Assembly: GCF_950295315.1 (NCBI RefSeq)
Contig: NC_080171.1
Span: 31,922,361-31,986,360, forward strand
Length of the DNA stretch: 64,000 bases
Source: Erinaceus europaeus
Taxonomy: Eukaryota; Chordata; Mammalia; Eulipotyphla; Erinaceidae
Reading direction: 5' to 3'
Within the stretch, counting starts at the first letter, position 1, and every line of letters starts with the position of its first letter. The notes under the pieces were generated by a model. The model ran no database searches. It was not told the origin of the DNA and saw nothing but the letters and a program-made list of their open reading frames with translations. The position numbers and the translations under genes are program-made. Below, one piece after another: positions 20,446-30,144 of this stretch.

Positions 20446-20815
20446 CCTTTTTTTTTTTGTTTGTTTGTTTCCAGGGTTATCAATGGGGCTCAGTGCCTAC
20501 ACTACGAATCCACTGCTTCTGGAGGCTATTTTTCCTTGTTGCCCTTATTGTAGTTGTTATTGTTGTTGTTATAGTTGTTGTTGTTGGATAGGACAGAGAG
20601 AAATTGAGAGAGGAGAAGACAGAGGAGGAAAGATAGACACCTACAGACCTGCTTCACTGCTTGCAAAGCAACCCCCCTGCAGGCGTGGAGCTGGGAGCTG
20701 AAGCGACCGCCCTGCAGGTCCTTGCAGGTTCCTGGGGGCAGGAACCAGGATCCTTATGCAGGTCCTTGGGCTTTGCATCATGTGCGCTTAACCTCCTGTG
20801 CTACTGCCCAGACCC
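20446..20815 (-). mobile_element. SINE-A copy with internal duplication
   Basis: CCAGGGTTATCAATGGGGCTCAG (3' module complement), GTTGTTATTGTTG tract, purine block, ACAGACCTGCTTCACTGC, then head CTACTGCCCAGACCCCC. The CCCCTGCAGG-type segment occurs twice (about 20675 and 20710), adding roughly 45 bp. CACAGATC flanks both ends (about 20430 and 20816), a probable 8-bp TSD. Confidence 0.88.
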
Positions 20816-20849
20816 CCACAGATCAGCTTTTAAGAAGACATTTATTTGA

Positions 20850-21145
20850 GGGGGCCAGGCAGTGGCACACCTGCTTATGCACACATAGTACCAAGTACAA
20901 GGACCCTGGCAAGGATCCTGGTTCAAGCCCCTGGCTCCCTGCCTGCAAGGTGGTCGCTTCATAAGTGGTGAAGCAGGTCTGTAGGTATCTCTCTATCTCT
21001 CTCCCTCTCTATTTCTGCCACTCCTTTCTACTTCTCTCTATCCTATCCAAAAATAAATAAATAAAAAGTGAACATAGGAGCAGCGGATTCATAGTGGAGG
21101 CATGTAGCCCCAGCGATAACACTGGAGGCAGACACACATGCAAAA
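20850..21145 (+). mobile_element. SINE-A copy with 3' module
   Basis: GGGGGCCAGGCAGTGGCACACC head, GATCCTGGTTCAAGCCCC, GTGGTGAAGCAGGTCTGTAGG, ATCCTATCC, then CATAGGAGCAGCGGATTCATAG and CAGCGATAACACTGGAGGC. Confidence 0.88.
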
Positions 21146-21164
21146 ACAAAAAACAAGAAAAGGA

Positions 21165-21380
21165 AGAGAAATCTTTATTTGATAAGGCAGTGAGGAAATG
21201 AGAGGAATAAGGGAAACAGAAAGAGAGAGAGAGGGGAAAAAAAGAGAGATACCTGTAGCACTGCTTTACTTCCAGTGAAGCTTCCTCCTTCCACTTGGGC
21301 GCTGGGGGCTTGAACCCATCTCTTTGTGTATGGTAACATATATGTTCATCCAGATGTGCCACCACATGGCCCCACACAGA
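21165..21380 (-). mobile_element. SINE-B copy
   Basis: AATCTTTATTTGATAAGGCAG tail, purine block, CTGTAGCACTGCTTTAC, GGGCTTGAACCCATC (B box) and head GCCACCACATGGCCCC. Confidence 0.87.
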
Positions 21381-21439
21381 TCAATTTTAATATAAGCTAA
21401 TTTACAATTTGTAAAGATGACATTGTTTTACTGGGTTGT

Positions 21440-21441
21440 AT

Positions 21442-21473
<32 letters not shown>

Positions 21474-21628
21474 TTCTTCTTCTTCTTCTTCTTCTTCTTC
21501 TTCTTCTTCTTCTTCTTCTTCGTCTTCTTTTTCTTCTTCCTCCTCCTCCTCCTCCTTCTCCTCCTTCTTCTCCTTCTCCTCTTCGTCCTCCTCCTCCTTC
21601 TTTTCCTTCTCCTTCTCCTTCCTCCACC
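21440..21628. repeat. (TTC)n tract, about 24 pure units, then TCC/TTC mosaic
   Basis: An essentially uninterrupted TTC (GAA on the other strand) run at about 21450-21521, followed by about 105 bp of imperfect CTC/TTC units. Almost pure pyrimidine for nearly 190 bp. Open frames across it (poly-S, -F, -L, -K or -R) are artefacts of the repeat. GAA/TTC runs of this size can form triplex structures. Confidence 0.97.
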
Positions 21629-21875
21629 AGGGTTAACACTGAGGCTCCGTGCCTGCATGCCTCTACTGATCCCAGTGGCCATTTTTTTTTCCTTTTCCTT
21701 CCTCTAGATAATGAGAGAGGTAGAGAGTTGAGAGATACCACAGCATTGCTCCACGTCTCATGAACCTTCTTTCCTGCAGGTACTCTCGTGTGGTGGCCTG
21801 AGGCCTTGAACTGAGGTTCTTGTGCATGATAGTGAGTGCATGTTGTTGGATGAGCCATTTGTTGCCCCCCCACCG
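21629..21875 (-). mobile_element. Composite SINE copy
   Basis: CCAGGGTTAACACTGAGGCTCCG (3' module complement), ATCCCAGTGGCCATTTTT, purine block, CATTGCTCCACGTCTCATGAAC, CTGCAGGTACTCTCG, GGCCTTGAACTGAGG (B box). The long TTC tract abuts its tail side. Confidence 0.8.
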
Positions 21876-21929
21876 TGCTAGATTTTCAAGTCTCCCCAAT
21901 ATTACTAGTGAAATATCTTCCTATATTTA

Positions 21930-22755
21930 TTTATTTATTTATAGTAGTGATTTAATACTGATTTACAAAACTATAAGATAATCCATATGATTCCCACCAC
22001 TAGAGTTTTGTGTCCCATCCCCTCCATGGGAAACTGCAGTAGTTCTCCCATGGTCACCAATACAGGCTGATTTTATAATTACCTATCTATATCTGTGTGT
22101 GTCTCTATGTCTCTCTTCCCCCCCCCCCCCATTTTTCAATGGTACTGCCTTCACTTCCTTTATAAGTCACCCCTAACCTACTACTTCCAGGTGTCTTTCT
22201 TTCTTTCCTTTTTCTTTTTTCTTTTCCTTTCCCCCCCTTTTCTCTTTCAGATAAGAGAAACAGTGTGTGACTTACTCTGGCATTTTCTAGATTTGCTTCC
22301 CTTTCACTGATGGTATAAAACAAGATTCCTGATGACAAACGCTTCAGGTCCTAGTGGAATGAGGGTATAGTGCCGCTGGCTTACTTCTCCTGTCACTGAC
22401 CTTTCTGGGAGTATGGACCAGAAGGTGGGAGTTCGGGCTTCTGTAATTGCTTCCCCAGTGGACAGTGGGTGTTGGCAAGTTGATCTATACCTCCAGTCTG
22501 TTCCTATTTTTCCTTAGTGGGGTAGGGCTATGGAGAGGTGAGGTTCTGGGACACTGGTGAAGTTTTCTGTCCAGAGAAGTCAGGATGGAATCATAGTAGC
22601 ATCTAGGACTTGGGTGACTCCTCTTTCTTCAAGGGTCTGTTGTTGACTGATGGGCTGATTGTTCTGATTTGACAGTGAGGTCTTGCTATCCCTGTTGCTA
22701 AGTACTTTGAATGGTACCCTCACCTTGGGGCATCTGATGAAACTTTGTTAAATAT
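21930..22755 (-). mobile_element. L1-type 3' module
   Basis: TTTAATACTGATTTACAAAAC and CACCACTAGAGTTTTGTGTCC mark the 3' end. The complement of the shared module follows (TTGGCAAGTTGATCTATACC, GGACACTGGTGAAGTTTTCTG, AAGTCAGGATGGAATCATAG). Same family as the 8626 and 25810 copies. A C10 run (22120) and pyrimidine patches lie within it. Confidence 0.72.
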
Positions 22756-22759
22756 AATT

Positions 22760-22962
22760 AAATTTTTTTTTGAGTTATTTATTATTGGGTAGAGATAGAG
22801 AGAAGTTGAAAGGGGAGGGAAAGAGACAGAGAGACACCTGCAGCCCTGCTTCACTACTCATGAAGCTTTCCTCCTGCAGGTGGGGGCCAGGGGCTCGAAC
22901 CCAGATTCTTGTGCACTGTAATGTGTGCGCTTAACAAAGTGTGTCACTGCTTGGCCCTCCTA
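22760..22962 (-). mobile_element. SINE-B copy
   Basis: TTTTTTTTGAGTTATTTATTATTGGG tail, CACCTGCAGCCCTGCTTCAC, CTCCTGCAGGTGGGGGCC, GGCTCGAACCCAGATTC, TGCGCTTAAC and head ending CTTGGCCCTCC. Well preserved. Confidence 0.9.
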
Positions 22963-22988
22963 ATATCATTTTCTTCCATGATCCTCTG

Positions 22989-23405
22989 TGTTGTTTTCGC
23001 CGGGCTGGCTTCACGGGCGGGTAACAGAAGACCCGGACTCATGGCTGGGTTGTACGCAGTATCTCTTTATTCAGGCAGGACGCAGCGCAATCTATACCAA
23101 GCTAAGCTAAACTAAAAACTACAAACAATCTTGTCCTTATAAATATACTAGCCCAGTAGGGTGGGAACAGGATGCGAGGCAGAGAGGGTGGAGAGAAAAG
23201 TAACTGGTGAAAATCAGGGTGTGACAAGGAGAGGGGGCGGAGCAGGCAAGAATTCTACCACTGAACCACCAATGCCCTGGAGGGAGGGTGGTGCTTGTTA
23301 ACAGCTGTTATGTAAATAGAATGAAGTGGTTATGTAAATAGAACAGTGTTAAGCAGGGGGGATTAAACTAATGAAACAGAAGGGGTTTTTAGAAGCATAC
23401 CAACA
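22989..23405 (-). mobile_element. Solo ERV LTR (class-II-like) with 6-bp TSD
   Basis: A 417-bp unit starting TGTTGTTTTCGCC and ending ATACCAACA, with the direct repeat CCTCTG at 22983-22988 and 23406-23411. Minus-strand reading gives U3-R-U5: a TATA-like element from CTTATAAATATA (about 23137) and a polyA signal (complement TTTATT at 23066-23071). The 6-bp TSD fits class II (betaretrovirus-like) ERVs. No internal coding sequence on either side, so it is a recombination product. Resembles the LTRs at 52236 and 60965. Confidence 0.88.
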
Positions 23406-23411
23406 CCTCTG

Positions 23412-24070
23412 TGCCTTGAAGCTTCTAAGCAAGCTTTCCCACTTGTGACCATGGTCATGTTTCCTGTGAATGAGACCCTAATCACACGGAAAGGAGCCAG
23501 GACTCATTGAATCTGCTCTGGGCCTCCTCTTGCTGGCTTCTCCCAGCCTGACTGCTAGAATGGCATGAAATCCAGAGAAGACATTGCTGGTCACCACTCT
23601 CTCACTGCCATCTAGACAACTGGGAGTTTGCAGGAATCAGGTACTTTGGAAGTTTGCCTGGGTTAAGTCACCATAACCAAAGCAAAGTGGAAGTTTGCAA
23701 CTGAGATCCGATTTCAAGCATTTCTCCACTCTGGGGCCTTCAGGAGGGGGCTAGAAAATGGCCTGCCTGCCTTCATTTGCTTGGGTGCCTGTTTCTAGTC
23801 TGAGGCCCACTGATACACTGGAGAGTGAGCTGCTTGATTTGTTACTTGCATCAGTCACCCCTGAAAGACAGCTTGACTTGTGCCTCTCTCCCCAGGGCTG
23901 CTGGGGCCTGGTGCTGTCCGAGGGCTTAGAGCTGCTCTGTTGCTTTTGGCTCTGCTGCCAAATAATGAAACCTCAGTGGCAGGCTAGCTGTCAATGCAAT
24001 ACTGGATTTCTGCAGTGGGGTTGGGGGGAGAGTGTGCAAGCTGCTGCCCTTCCTCTGTGTCTTGCCCTCT
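23412..24070. other. Unclassified interval
   Basis: Ordinary to GC-moderate sequence, probably unique host DNA. The open frame at 23758-24072 has no recognisable domain. Confidence 0.4.
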
Positions 24071-24074
24071 AGCT

Positions 24075-24330
24075 GTCGCTCACTTTTTCTTCTCCTCCAC
24101 CCCAAACTCCTCCTCTTCTTCTTCCTCATTTGTTTCTTCCTCTCTCCTCTTCTTCTTCCCCATTCTTTTTCACCTTTTTTCTCTTTATTCCTGTTCTTCC
24201 TCTTCCTCCCCCTTCTGCTCCTCTCCTTTCTCATCCTTCTTCTTCCAGAGCCCTCCTCAGCTTTGGTTTATGCTGGTGCAGGGGATTGAACCTGGGGACT
24301 CAGAGCCTCAGGCATGAAATCGACTTTTCT
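24075..24330 (-). mobile_element. SINE-D copy with long CT-rich lead
   Basis: About 165 bp of CTTCTC pyrimidine-rich sequence (24080-24250), then CCCTCCTCAGCTTTGGTTTATGCTGG, GGGGATTGAACCTGGGG and CCTCAGGCATGAAATCG. The head is cut off. Confidence 0.8.
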
Positions 24331-24344
24331 TTTTGAAAATATTT

Positions 24345-24590
24345 TATGTGGGGAAGGGGGGGTGTTAATGGTTTATAGTACGGTTGTTGACACATGGGCA
24401 CAGTTTTTCATCTCTCCGTGATGGGTTTCTGCAAAAACACTCTCACCCCCGGCTTAGGTTCTATTTCACCATCATGCACCTGGATCCCAAAATCCCACCC
24501 TGCACCCCTTCTGCTCTCCTTCCCCAGAGTTCTTTGCTTTGCTGCAATATACCAAGCCATGTCCAAGCTCTATTTAGTTTCATCCCTTTC
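24345..24590 (-). mobile_element. L1 3' UTR fragment
   Basis: GTTAATGGTTTATAGTACGG, TTGTTGACACATGGGCACAG, CATCTCTCCGTGATGGG and ACCATCATGCACCTGGATCC are the complement of the 3' UTR seen at 11440-11602. Confidence 0.78.
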
Positions 24591-24652
24591 TTTTCTTTTC
24601 TTTTTTCTTTTCTTTTCTTTCTTTTCTTTTCTTTTCTTTTCTCTTTTCCCCC
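24590..24652. repeat. (TTTTC)n tract
   Basis: Pyrimidine pentamer repeat, about twelve units with small variations, between two L1 3' fragments. May derive from an A-tail complement. Confidence 0.93.
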
Positions 24653-24654
24653 CA

Positions 24655-24850
24655 CATTAAATTTTATTAGTATTTAATATTGATTTACAAAATTATAAGA
24701 TAATAGGGGTATAATTCCACACCTTTCTTCACCCCCAGAGTTCTATGTTCTCATTCCCTCCACTGAAAACTGCATTAGCTCTCCCAAGGTCACAGATATG
24801 GGTTGACTATTATTCCTATACATATCTACCTATAATTATATATATTTGCC
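24655..24850 (-). mobile_element. L1-type 3' end
   Basis: TTTTATTAGTATTTAATATTGATTTACAAAATTATAAG, GGGGTATAATTCCACACC and CCCCCAGAGTTCTATG, the complement of the TATCCTATGG/GGTGGTGGGAATTGTG 3' end family. Confidence 0.75.
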
Positions 24851-24854
24851 CATA

Positions 24855-25000
24855 TTTTATTTTTTTTAATTTATTTTATTAGTGATTAGGACTCCAGAGC
24901 TCTGGTTTTATGGTGGTGCTGGGGATTGAACAGGGGACCTCAGAGCCTCAGATATTTAAGTCTTTTGCATTTTCATTATGCTGTCTCCCCAGCCTCTTTA
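24855..25000 (-). mobile_element. SINE-D copy
   Basis: TTATTTTATTAGTGATTAGGAC tail, CTGGTTTTATGGTGGTGCTGGGG, ATTGAACAGGGGACC and CATTTTCATTATGCTGTCTCCCC. Confidence 0.88.
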
Positions 25001-25004
25001 TTTC

Positions 25005-25805
25005 TTTTAGATTAAGAAACATGGGTGAGTAAGGGCAAGCCATTTGTTTGGGGTGACCCCACTAGAGCCTGGTGGCATTAGGAGTGACACTCTTGACTTT
25101 TATCTTCCCACCTGGAAGCTTCTGGGCTGCACTGCAGTGCTGCTTTGTGCTTACTTTGCCTTTCACCGGGGCCCGCCTCCCTGCCCTGGGCTCACCCTAT
25201 GATGGTCTCCGGTCCAAGCTACTGGTCAGTAGAAGCCTCATGACTTTCTGACCTCTAGGGTTGGGTTTGAATGCAAGTGCCAAGCTGTGAAGCAGGTAAG
25301 TGGTTCTCAACCCCTCTCTGCTCCTTTCTGTGGTAACAAGCAGTTCTGTAAATCTACACACCAGCCTGTCCCAGAAAATAAATCGTTCTGCAGGAACTTC
25401 TGATCCTCAGACATGCCTTAAATCTTTCATCAAACTCATTTATTCTCCTTGCATCTTCTCTTTCCTGAAACCCACACCTGTGCTGAGCTCTGAGGGTTCT
25501 AATAAACTTCTTGGCAAGAATAAGCACTGAGACATTTTCTCTGAGTAGATTTGCTTTATCCCCCCAGAAGAGAAGAAAATTGCTTTGCTAAATGAACAGA
25601 CTTCAAATGGTGGTTTGCGATATATATATATATGCATTGTAGTGGGCGAGGGCAGCCCTTTCTGATGCCTCAAGGGATGGCCCTCTGTGACGTGGGGGTG
25701 CTGACAGGTAGCAATACTGAATATATATACATATATACTTCTTTATTTTATTTTTTCCTTCCTTCCTTTATTTCTTTCTCTTTCCTTCCTTCCTTTGTCT
25801 TTTTT
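25005..25805. other. Unclassified interval with small microsatellites
   Basis: A GC-richer patch near 25160-25200, (AT)n runs at 25621-25633 and 25721-25737, and a CCTT tract at 25757-25797. A polyA-signal-like AATAAA occurs at 25502. No exon support. Confidence 0.4.
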
Positions 25806-25809
25806 TTTA

Positions 25810-26765
25810 AGTTTTTATTTGTAAAAAGGAAACACTGACAAAAACCATAGGATAAGAGGGGTATAACTCCACACAATTCCCACCATCAGATCTCTGTATC
25901 TCATCCCCTTCCCTGATAGCTTTCCTATTCTCTAACCCTCTAGGATCATGGACCCAGGGTCATTATGGGTTGCAGAAGGTGGAAGGTCCGGCTTCTATAA
26001 TTACTTCCCACTGAACATGGACATTGATAGGTCGATCCATACTCCCAGCCTGCCTCTCTCTTTCCCTAGTGGGGGCAAGGTTCTGGGGAATCGGAGCTCC
26101 AGGACACATTGGTGGGGTCGTCTGCCGAGGGAAGTCTGGTTGGCATCATGTTAGCATCTGGAACCTGGTGGCTGAAAGAAGAGTTAATATATAAAGCCAA
26201 ACAAATTGTTGATTATCAGGCCACCCCATCAGCTAGGGCCCTAGTTGGGGATTCCTGAGATTCCCAAACAGATGATGGGCCTAGACCCTCTCTCCATTGT
26301 TACCAGTCATCTCTATCAGGAACAACCCAATAGACCCCTTTGTAGGCCCCCATAGGACCTTGCCCTCAATGTGGATCAACAATGGCAGAGAATATTCCAT
26401 CCTCTGGAGGGAGGCTGGACAACATACTCTATCTTCCACCTGAGGAAGATGGGTTCTGAAATTGGGGCAGCTTGGAACATTCCTACTCATTACCACAGAA
26501 TGTGAGCTCAGATCTACAGGGATTCAGAGGTCATGTAGGCTCCTAAGCTGAATATGAGCCCCAGACCAGATCAGATCAATGGGGTCTGCAGTCAACAATA
26601 TTTATACCCCTTTCCCATATTAGGGAGCTACTCTCCCTGATCCAGCTTTCTGGTCCTTTTTCCAGCCATAACATCGTCTCCACAGACAATAACTTGACCC
26701 AGGGTTGCTTAGGCAACAGAAAGTGTAGTCAGCAACAAAGGTCTAAAATGTCTTCCAGTAGAATC
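25810..26765 (-). mobile_element. Long L1-type 3' module, shorter variant
   Basis: 3' end AAGTTTTTATTTGTAAAAAGG, CCATAGGATAAGAGGGGTATAAC, CCACCATCAGATCTCTG, then GGTCGATCCATACTCCCAGCC. Compared with the 8626 copy it jumps from GGTGGCTGAAAGAAG (26170) to TATCAGGCCACCCCATCAGC (26214), missing about 700 bp present there. It extends further 5' (GGGGTCTGCAGTCAACAAT, TTATTGGGAGCTAC-like, GCTTTCTGGTCC). No reverse transcriptase recognised. Confidence 0.7.
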
Positions 26766-26769
26766 AGAG

Positions 26770-27095
26770 GTGGTTCCTCACTGCTGGCTTCTTGGTATTA
26801 GCCTGGTGCTTTGGGTCCTTGTGGCCCAAATGTTCTGTTTTTGGTAGCTGCATAGCTTTTGATTTGGGACTGTGAAATCTACCTTCACTTAGATAAACAC
26901 AAAGGACCCATGAGGATTTTTTTTTTTGGGGGGGGGAAGAAGGAATAATCTCCAAAGGTATCACACAGTGCTTTGTAGTATTATTGGGAAGAGTTTCTTT
27001 ATTTATGGTTTGATTTTTTTTTTTTTTTCCAAGACAACCCAGTAGCCTTGATTAGACAGGAGAATCATCAGGCTTGACACTAGGTGTATTGCTAT
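26770..27095. other. Unclassified interval
   Basis: Includes a T10 run followed by G9 (26919-26936) and a T14 run (27015-27028). Probably worn repeats. Confidence 0.4.
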
Positions 27096-27097
27096 GT

Positions 27098-27190
27098 GTG
27101 TTTTCCAGAGCACTACTCAGTTCTGGCTTCTGGTGTTGTTTCAGGCATGGAAGTCCTTTTGCATAACCATTATGCTGTTTCCCCAGACCC
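27098..27190 (-). mobile_element. SINE-D fragment
   Basis: CCAGAGCACTACTCAGTTCTGGC, GTTTCAGGCATGGAAGTCC and TTTGCATAACCATTATGCTG. The B box part is missing. Confidence 0.78.
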
Positions 27191-27277
27191 AAGCTTGGTA
27201 CCAGGACTATGGAAGCTCAGCCTGAATCTAAGCTTGGCTTTAAGTAGCAGGATGGTTGCTATAACTGTGGGGAGGGC

Positions 27278-27346
27278 AGGGTGGAGGTGCCGGTCCTTGA
27301 GCTTTGCGCCACCTGTGCTTAAACTGTTGTGATACCACCCAGCTCC
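27278..27346 (-). mobile_element. SINE-A head fragment
   Basis: GTGCCGGTCCTTGAGCTTTGCGCCACC, TGCTTAAACTGTTGTGATACC and CACCCAGCTCC are the complement of a SINE-A tRNA-like head. Only the 5' end remains, directly next to the L1 insertion site. Confidence 0.78.
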
Positions 27347-27363
27347 TGTATTTGAAGATTTTT

Positions 27364-28693
27364 TAAATTATTTTTTATTTTTTAAATTTCTTTATTGTGG
27401 GATTAATGTTTTACATTCAACAGTAAATACAATAGTTTGTACATGCATAACATTTCTCAGTTTTCAACATAACAATACAACCCCCACTAGGTCCTCTGCC
27501 ATCCTTTTTGGGCTTGTACCCCCCCCCCCAACCCCAGAGTTTTTTAAAAATTTCTTTATTGGGGAATTAATGTTTTACATTCAACAGTAAATACAATAGT
27601 TTGTACATGGGTAACATTATTTAGTTTTCCATATAACAATACAACCCCCACTAGGCCCTCTGCCATCCTTCTTGGACCTGTACTCTCCCTCCCACCCACC
27701 CCCACCCCAGAGTCTTTTACTTTGGTGCGATACGCCAATTCCATTTCAGGTTCTATGTTTTTTTTTTTTTTTTGATCTTGTTTTTCAACTTCTGCCTGAG
27801 AGTGAGATCATCCCATATTCATCCTTTTGTTTCTGACTTATTTCACTTCACATGATTTCTTCAAGCTTCATCCAAGGTGGGCTGAAAACGGTGAAGTCAC
27901 CATTTTTTACAGCTGAGTAGTATTCCATTGTGTATATATACCACAACTTGCTCGGCCACTCATCTGTTATTGGACACCTGGGTTGCTTCCAGGTTTTGGC
28001 TATTACAAATTGTGCTGTTATGAACATGGGTGTACACAAATCTTTTTGGATAGGTGTGTTGGGTTCCTTAGGATATATCCCTAGGAGAGGAATTGCAGGA
28101 TCATAGGGTAGATCCACTTCTAGCCTTCTGAGGGTTCCCCAAACTGCTCTCTATAGGATTGGACCAATTGACATTCCCATCAGCAGTGCAGGAGGGTTCC
28201 TTTGACCCCCACAACCTTTCCAGCATTTGCTGCTGTTACCTTTTCTGATGTATGACATTCTCACAGGAGTGAAGTGGTATCTCATTGTTGTCTTTATTTG
28301 CATTTCTCTGACAATCAAAGACTTGGAGCATTTTTTCATGTGTTTCTCGGCCTTTTGGATCTCTTCTGTGGTGAATATTTTGTCCATGTCTTCTTCCCAT
28401 TTTTGGATGGGGTTATTTGTTTTCTTGTGGTTGAATTTGGCAAGCTCTTTATATATTTTGGTTATTAGCCTCTTGTCTGATGTATGGCATGTAAAGATCT
28501 TTTCCCATTCTGTGAGGGGTCTCTTTGAGTATTGGTTTCTTTTGCTGTGCAGAAGCTTTTTAATTTTATGTAGTCCCATAGGTTTATACTTGTCTTAGTC
28601 TTCTTTGTAATTGGATTCATTTCATTGAAGATGTCTTTAAAATTTATGTGGAAAAGAGTTCTGCCAATATTTTCCTCTAAGTATCTGATAGTT
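27364..28693 (-). mobile_element. Truncated L1 with doubled 3' UTR and 17-bp TSD
   Basis: TGTATTTGAAGATTTTT occurs at 27347-27363 and again at 28694-28710, so the whole 1330-bp block came in as one unit. Minus-strand reading gives the ORF2 C-terminal region (motifs [36 protein letters not shown]) split by frameshifts. Next come a 3' UTR (27547-27760), an A-rich break, and a second partial copy of the same 3' UTR (27386-27540) ending in the A-tail. The protein is dead: C-terminal only and frame-broken. Confidence 0.92.
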
Positions 28694-28939
28694 TGTATTT
28701 GAAGATTTTTAAAAGAAGCAGAAACAAAGGAATATATTTCTAGAGACTTAAATACCCTTGTTTATTTTGGAATTATTTTGGAAACAAGTGTATATGTTGA
28801 AAAAAAAATTGGAAGACCCTAGTAATCTCCTTCTGTGGCTTTGAAAAAATACTTACATCACCCCCCTCTGTTGGTCAAGAAAATGCACTCTCAAATTAAA
28901 ACACAAAAAAGCAAAACCCTGCAAGATTCTATAAGTTGG

Positions 28940-29072
28940 AACCAAGGAGATAGTGTAGTGGTTGCATATCAGATTTGCATGCCAGAGCTTCCAGAGGACG
29001 TAGGTTCAATCCCTAGCACCACTATAAGTCAGGGCTGAGCAATGGTCTGCTCTCACTATAAAACAAAACAAC
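28940..29072 (+). mobile_element. SINE-D copy
   Basis: ACCAAGGAGATAGTGTAGTGG, TTTGCATGCCAGAGCTTCC, GTAGGTTCAATCCCTAGC (B box), ATAAGTCAGGGCTGAGCAATGG and an A-rich tail with AAATAAATAAAAAC. Confidence 0.87.
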
Positions 29073-29074
29073 AA

Positions 29075-29595
29075 ATAAATAAAAACAAACAAGAAACCAA
29101 AAAGCAATATAGACAAACATTTAGGAAAAAGTTACTTCTGAATCTAGAGACAATAGCCATTTAAGATTCCTTCCATTTTTTGGAAGGAATTATTATCTAT
29201 ATATACCACATATGCCTTTTATGCTCATATTTCTACCTTTGGAGATTAATGAGATGGTTAGCACTAACACCAAGATACATCTCAGAGGTTTTTAATTTTA
29301 AGATTGCTGAGAAATTCCAGTTTCAGAAGGAATATCCCTGATACAGGTCTGAATGGAAAAAAAAGATGGTGGTGGTGAGGGGGAGATGAACTGATGATCA
29401 AATGAGCTGAGCAGGAGAGGGGAAAATGAGAGGAAGGAAACCAATTCTGGCTGAGAGTAGATTGGAGTCAGGGATTGTTCTGGGCCCTTCCTAATGCACT
29501 GTGATGTCCCATCTCCTGGGAGATGCCTCAGAGATATTAGTACAGGCTTAGGCATCAGGCCCACATTTCCTCTCAGCTACTCTTCTTACTAGCAC
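29075..29595. other. Unclassified interval
   Basis: Contains a short inverted TTCCTTCCATTTTTTGGAAGG element near 29169-29189. No exon or named repeat. The minus-strand frame at 29298-29564 shows no domain. Confidence 0.4.
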
Positions 29596-29599
29596 TGGT

Positions 29600-29745
29600 G
29601 GCTAGTTTTTCTCACCTGTTAGATCCATATAAATGCTGCCTTCATATGGTTGTTGTAAGGACATAGGAATATAACTAATGCATGTGAAGTACTTATGCCT
29701 GGTTCATAGAAGGCCCTGGTAACTGCTAATCATTATAGTTACCCA
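29600..29745 (+). mobile_element. MIR fragment
   Basis: TTCTCACCTGTTAGATCC, GGTTGTTGTAAGGACATAGG, AATGCATGTGAAGTACTTATGCC and TGGTTCATAGAAGGCCCT follow the 3' half of MIR in the usual order. Confidence 0.78.
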
Positions 29746-29794
29746 GTTAACTATGGGTAAACTGAATTTCCAGAGAGGTTAATGTGCCTGAGGC

Positions 29795-29795
<1 letters not shown>

Positions 29796-29846
<51 letters not shown>

Positions 29847-29880
29847 TAATAACGATAGCAATAATAATAAAAATAAAATA
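29796..29880. repeat. (AAT)n tract
   Basis: AAT/TAA trinucleotide repeat, about 25 units with a few interruptions near the 3' end, directly after the MIR remnant. Confidence 0.97.
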
Positions 29881-29984
29881 GACTTAGAGGAAATCTGCTG
29901 GGTTTGAGAGCTCACACACTTTTCTGTTGTTTTTGGTGTCAGCCCTTTGTGACAGCATAATTCTGCTGTCCCCAGCAGGCCCCT

Positions 29985-30142
29985 CCCCAACCCCCTTATA
30001 GTTAAGATAGGGACAGAGAGGGAGAGAGAAGTAAGAGACAGTGGGTGTTCCATGCATAGTGTTCCCTTGTATTGACAGAGGCTTGAACCTGGGTCCTCAG
30101 GCATGCTAAAGTGTGAACTCTGCTGAGATACCTCCTGGCCTC
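29985..30142 (-). mobile_element. Diverged SINE-B-like copy
   Basis: GATAGGGACAGAGAGGGAGAG, GAGGCTTGAACCTGGGTCC (B box), GCTGAGATACCTCCTGGCC head. The middle is rearranged. Confidence 0.68.
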
Positions 30143-30144
30143 TA

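Noticed and set aside
21397..21873. Poly-Arg, poly-Lys, poly-Ser, poly-Phe and poly-Leu frames
   Set aside because: All are translations of the TTC/GAA microsatellite in different frames.
23926..24234. 102-codon Lys/Arg-rich minus-strand frame
   Set aside because: Its basic composition comes from a CTTCTC pyrimidine tract next to a SINE-D.
28227..28598. 123-codon hydrophobic plus-strand frame resembling a membrane protein
   Set aside because: It is the complement of an L1 ORF2 C-terminal segment that carries conserved motifs on the minus strand.
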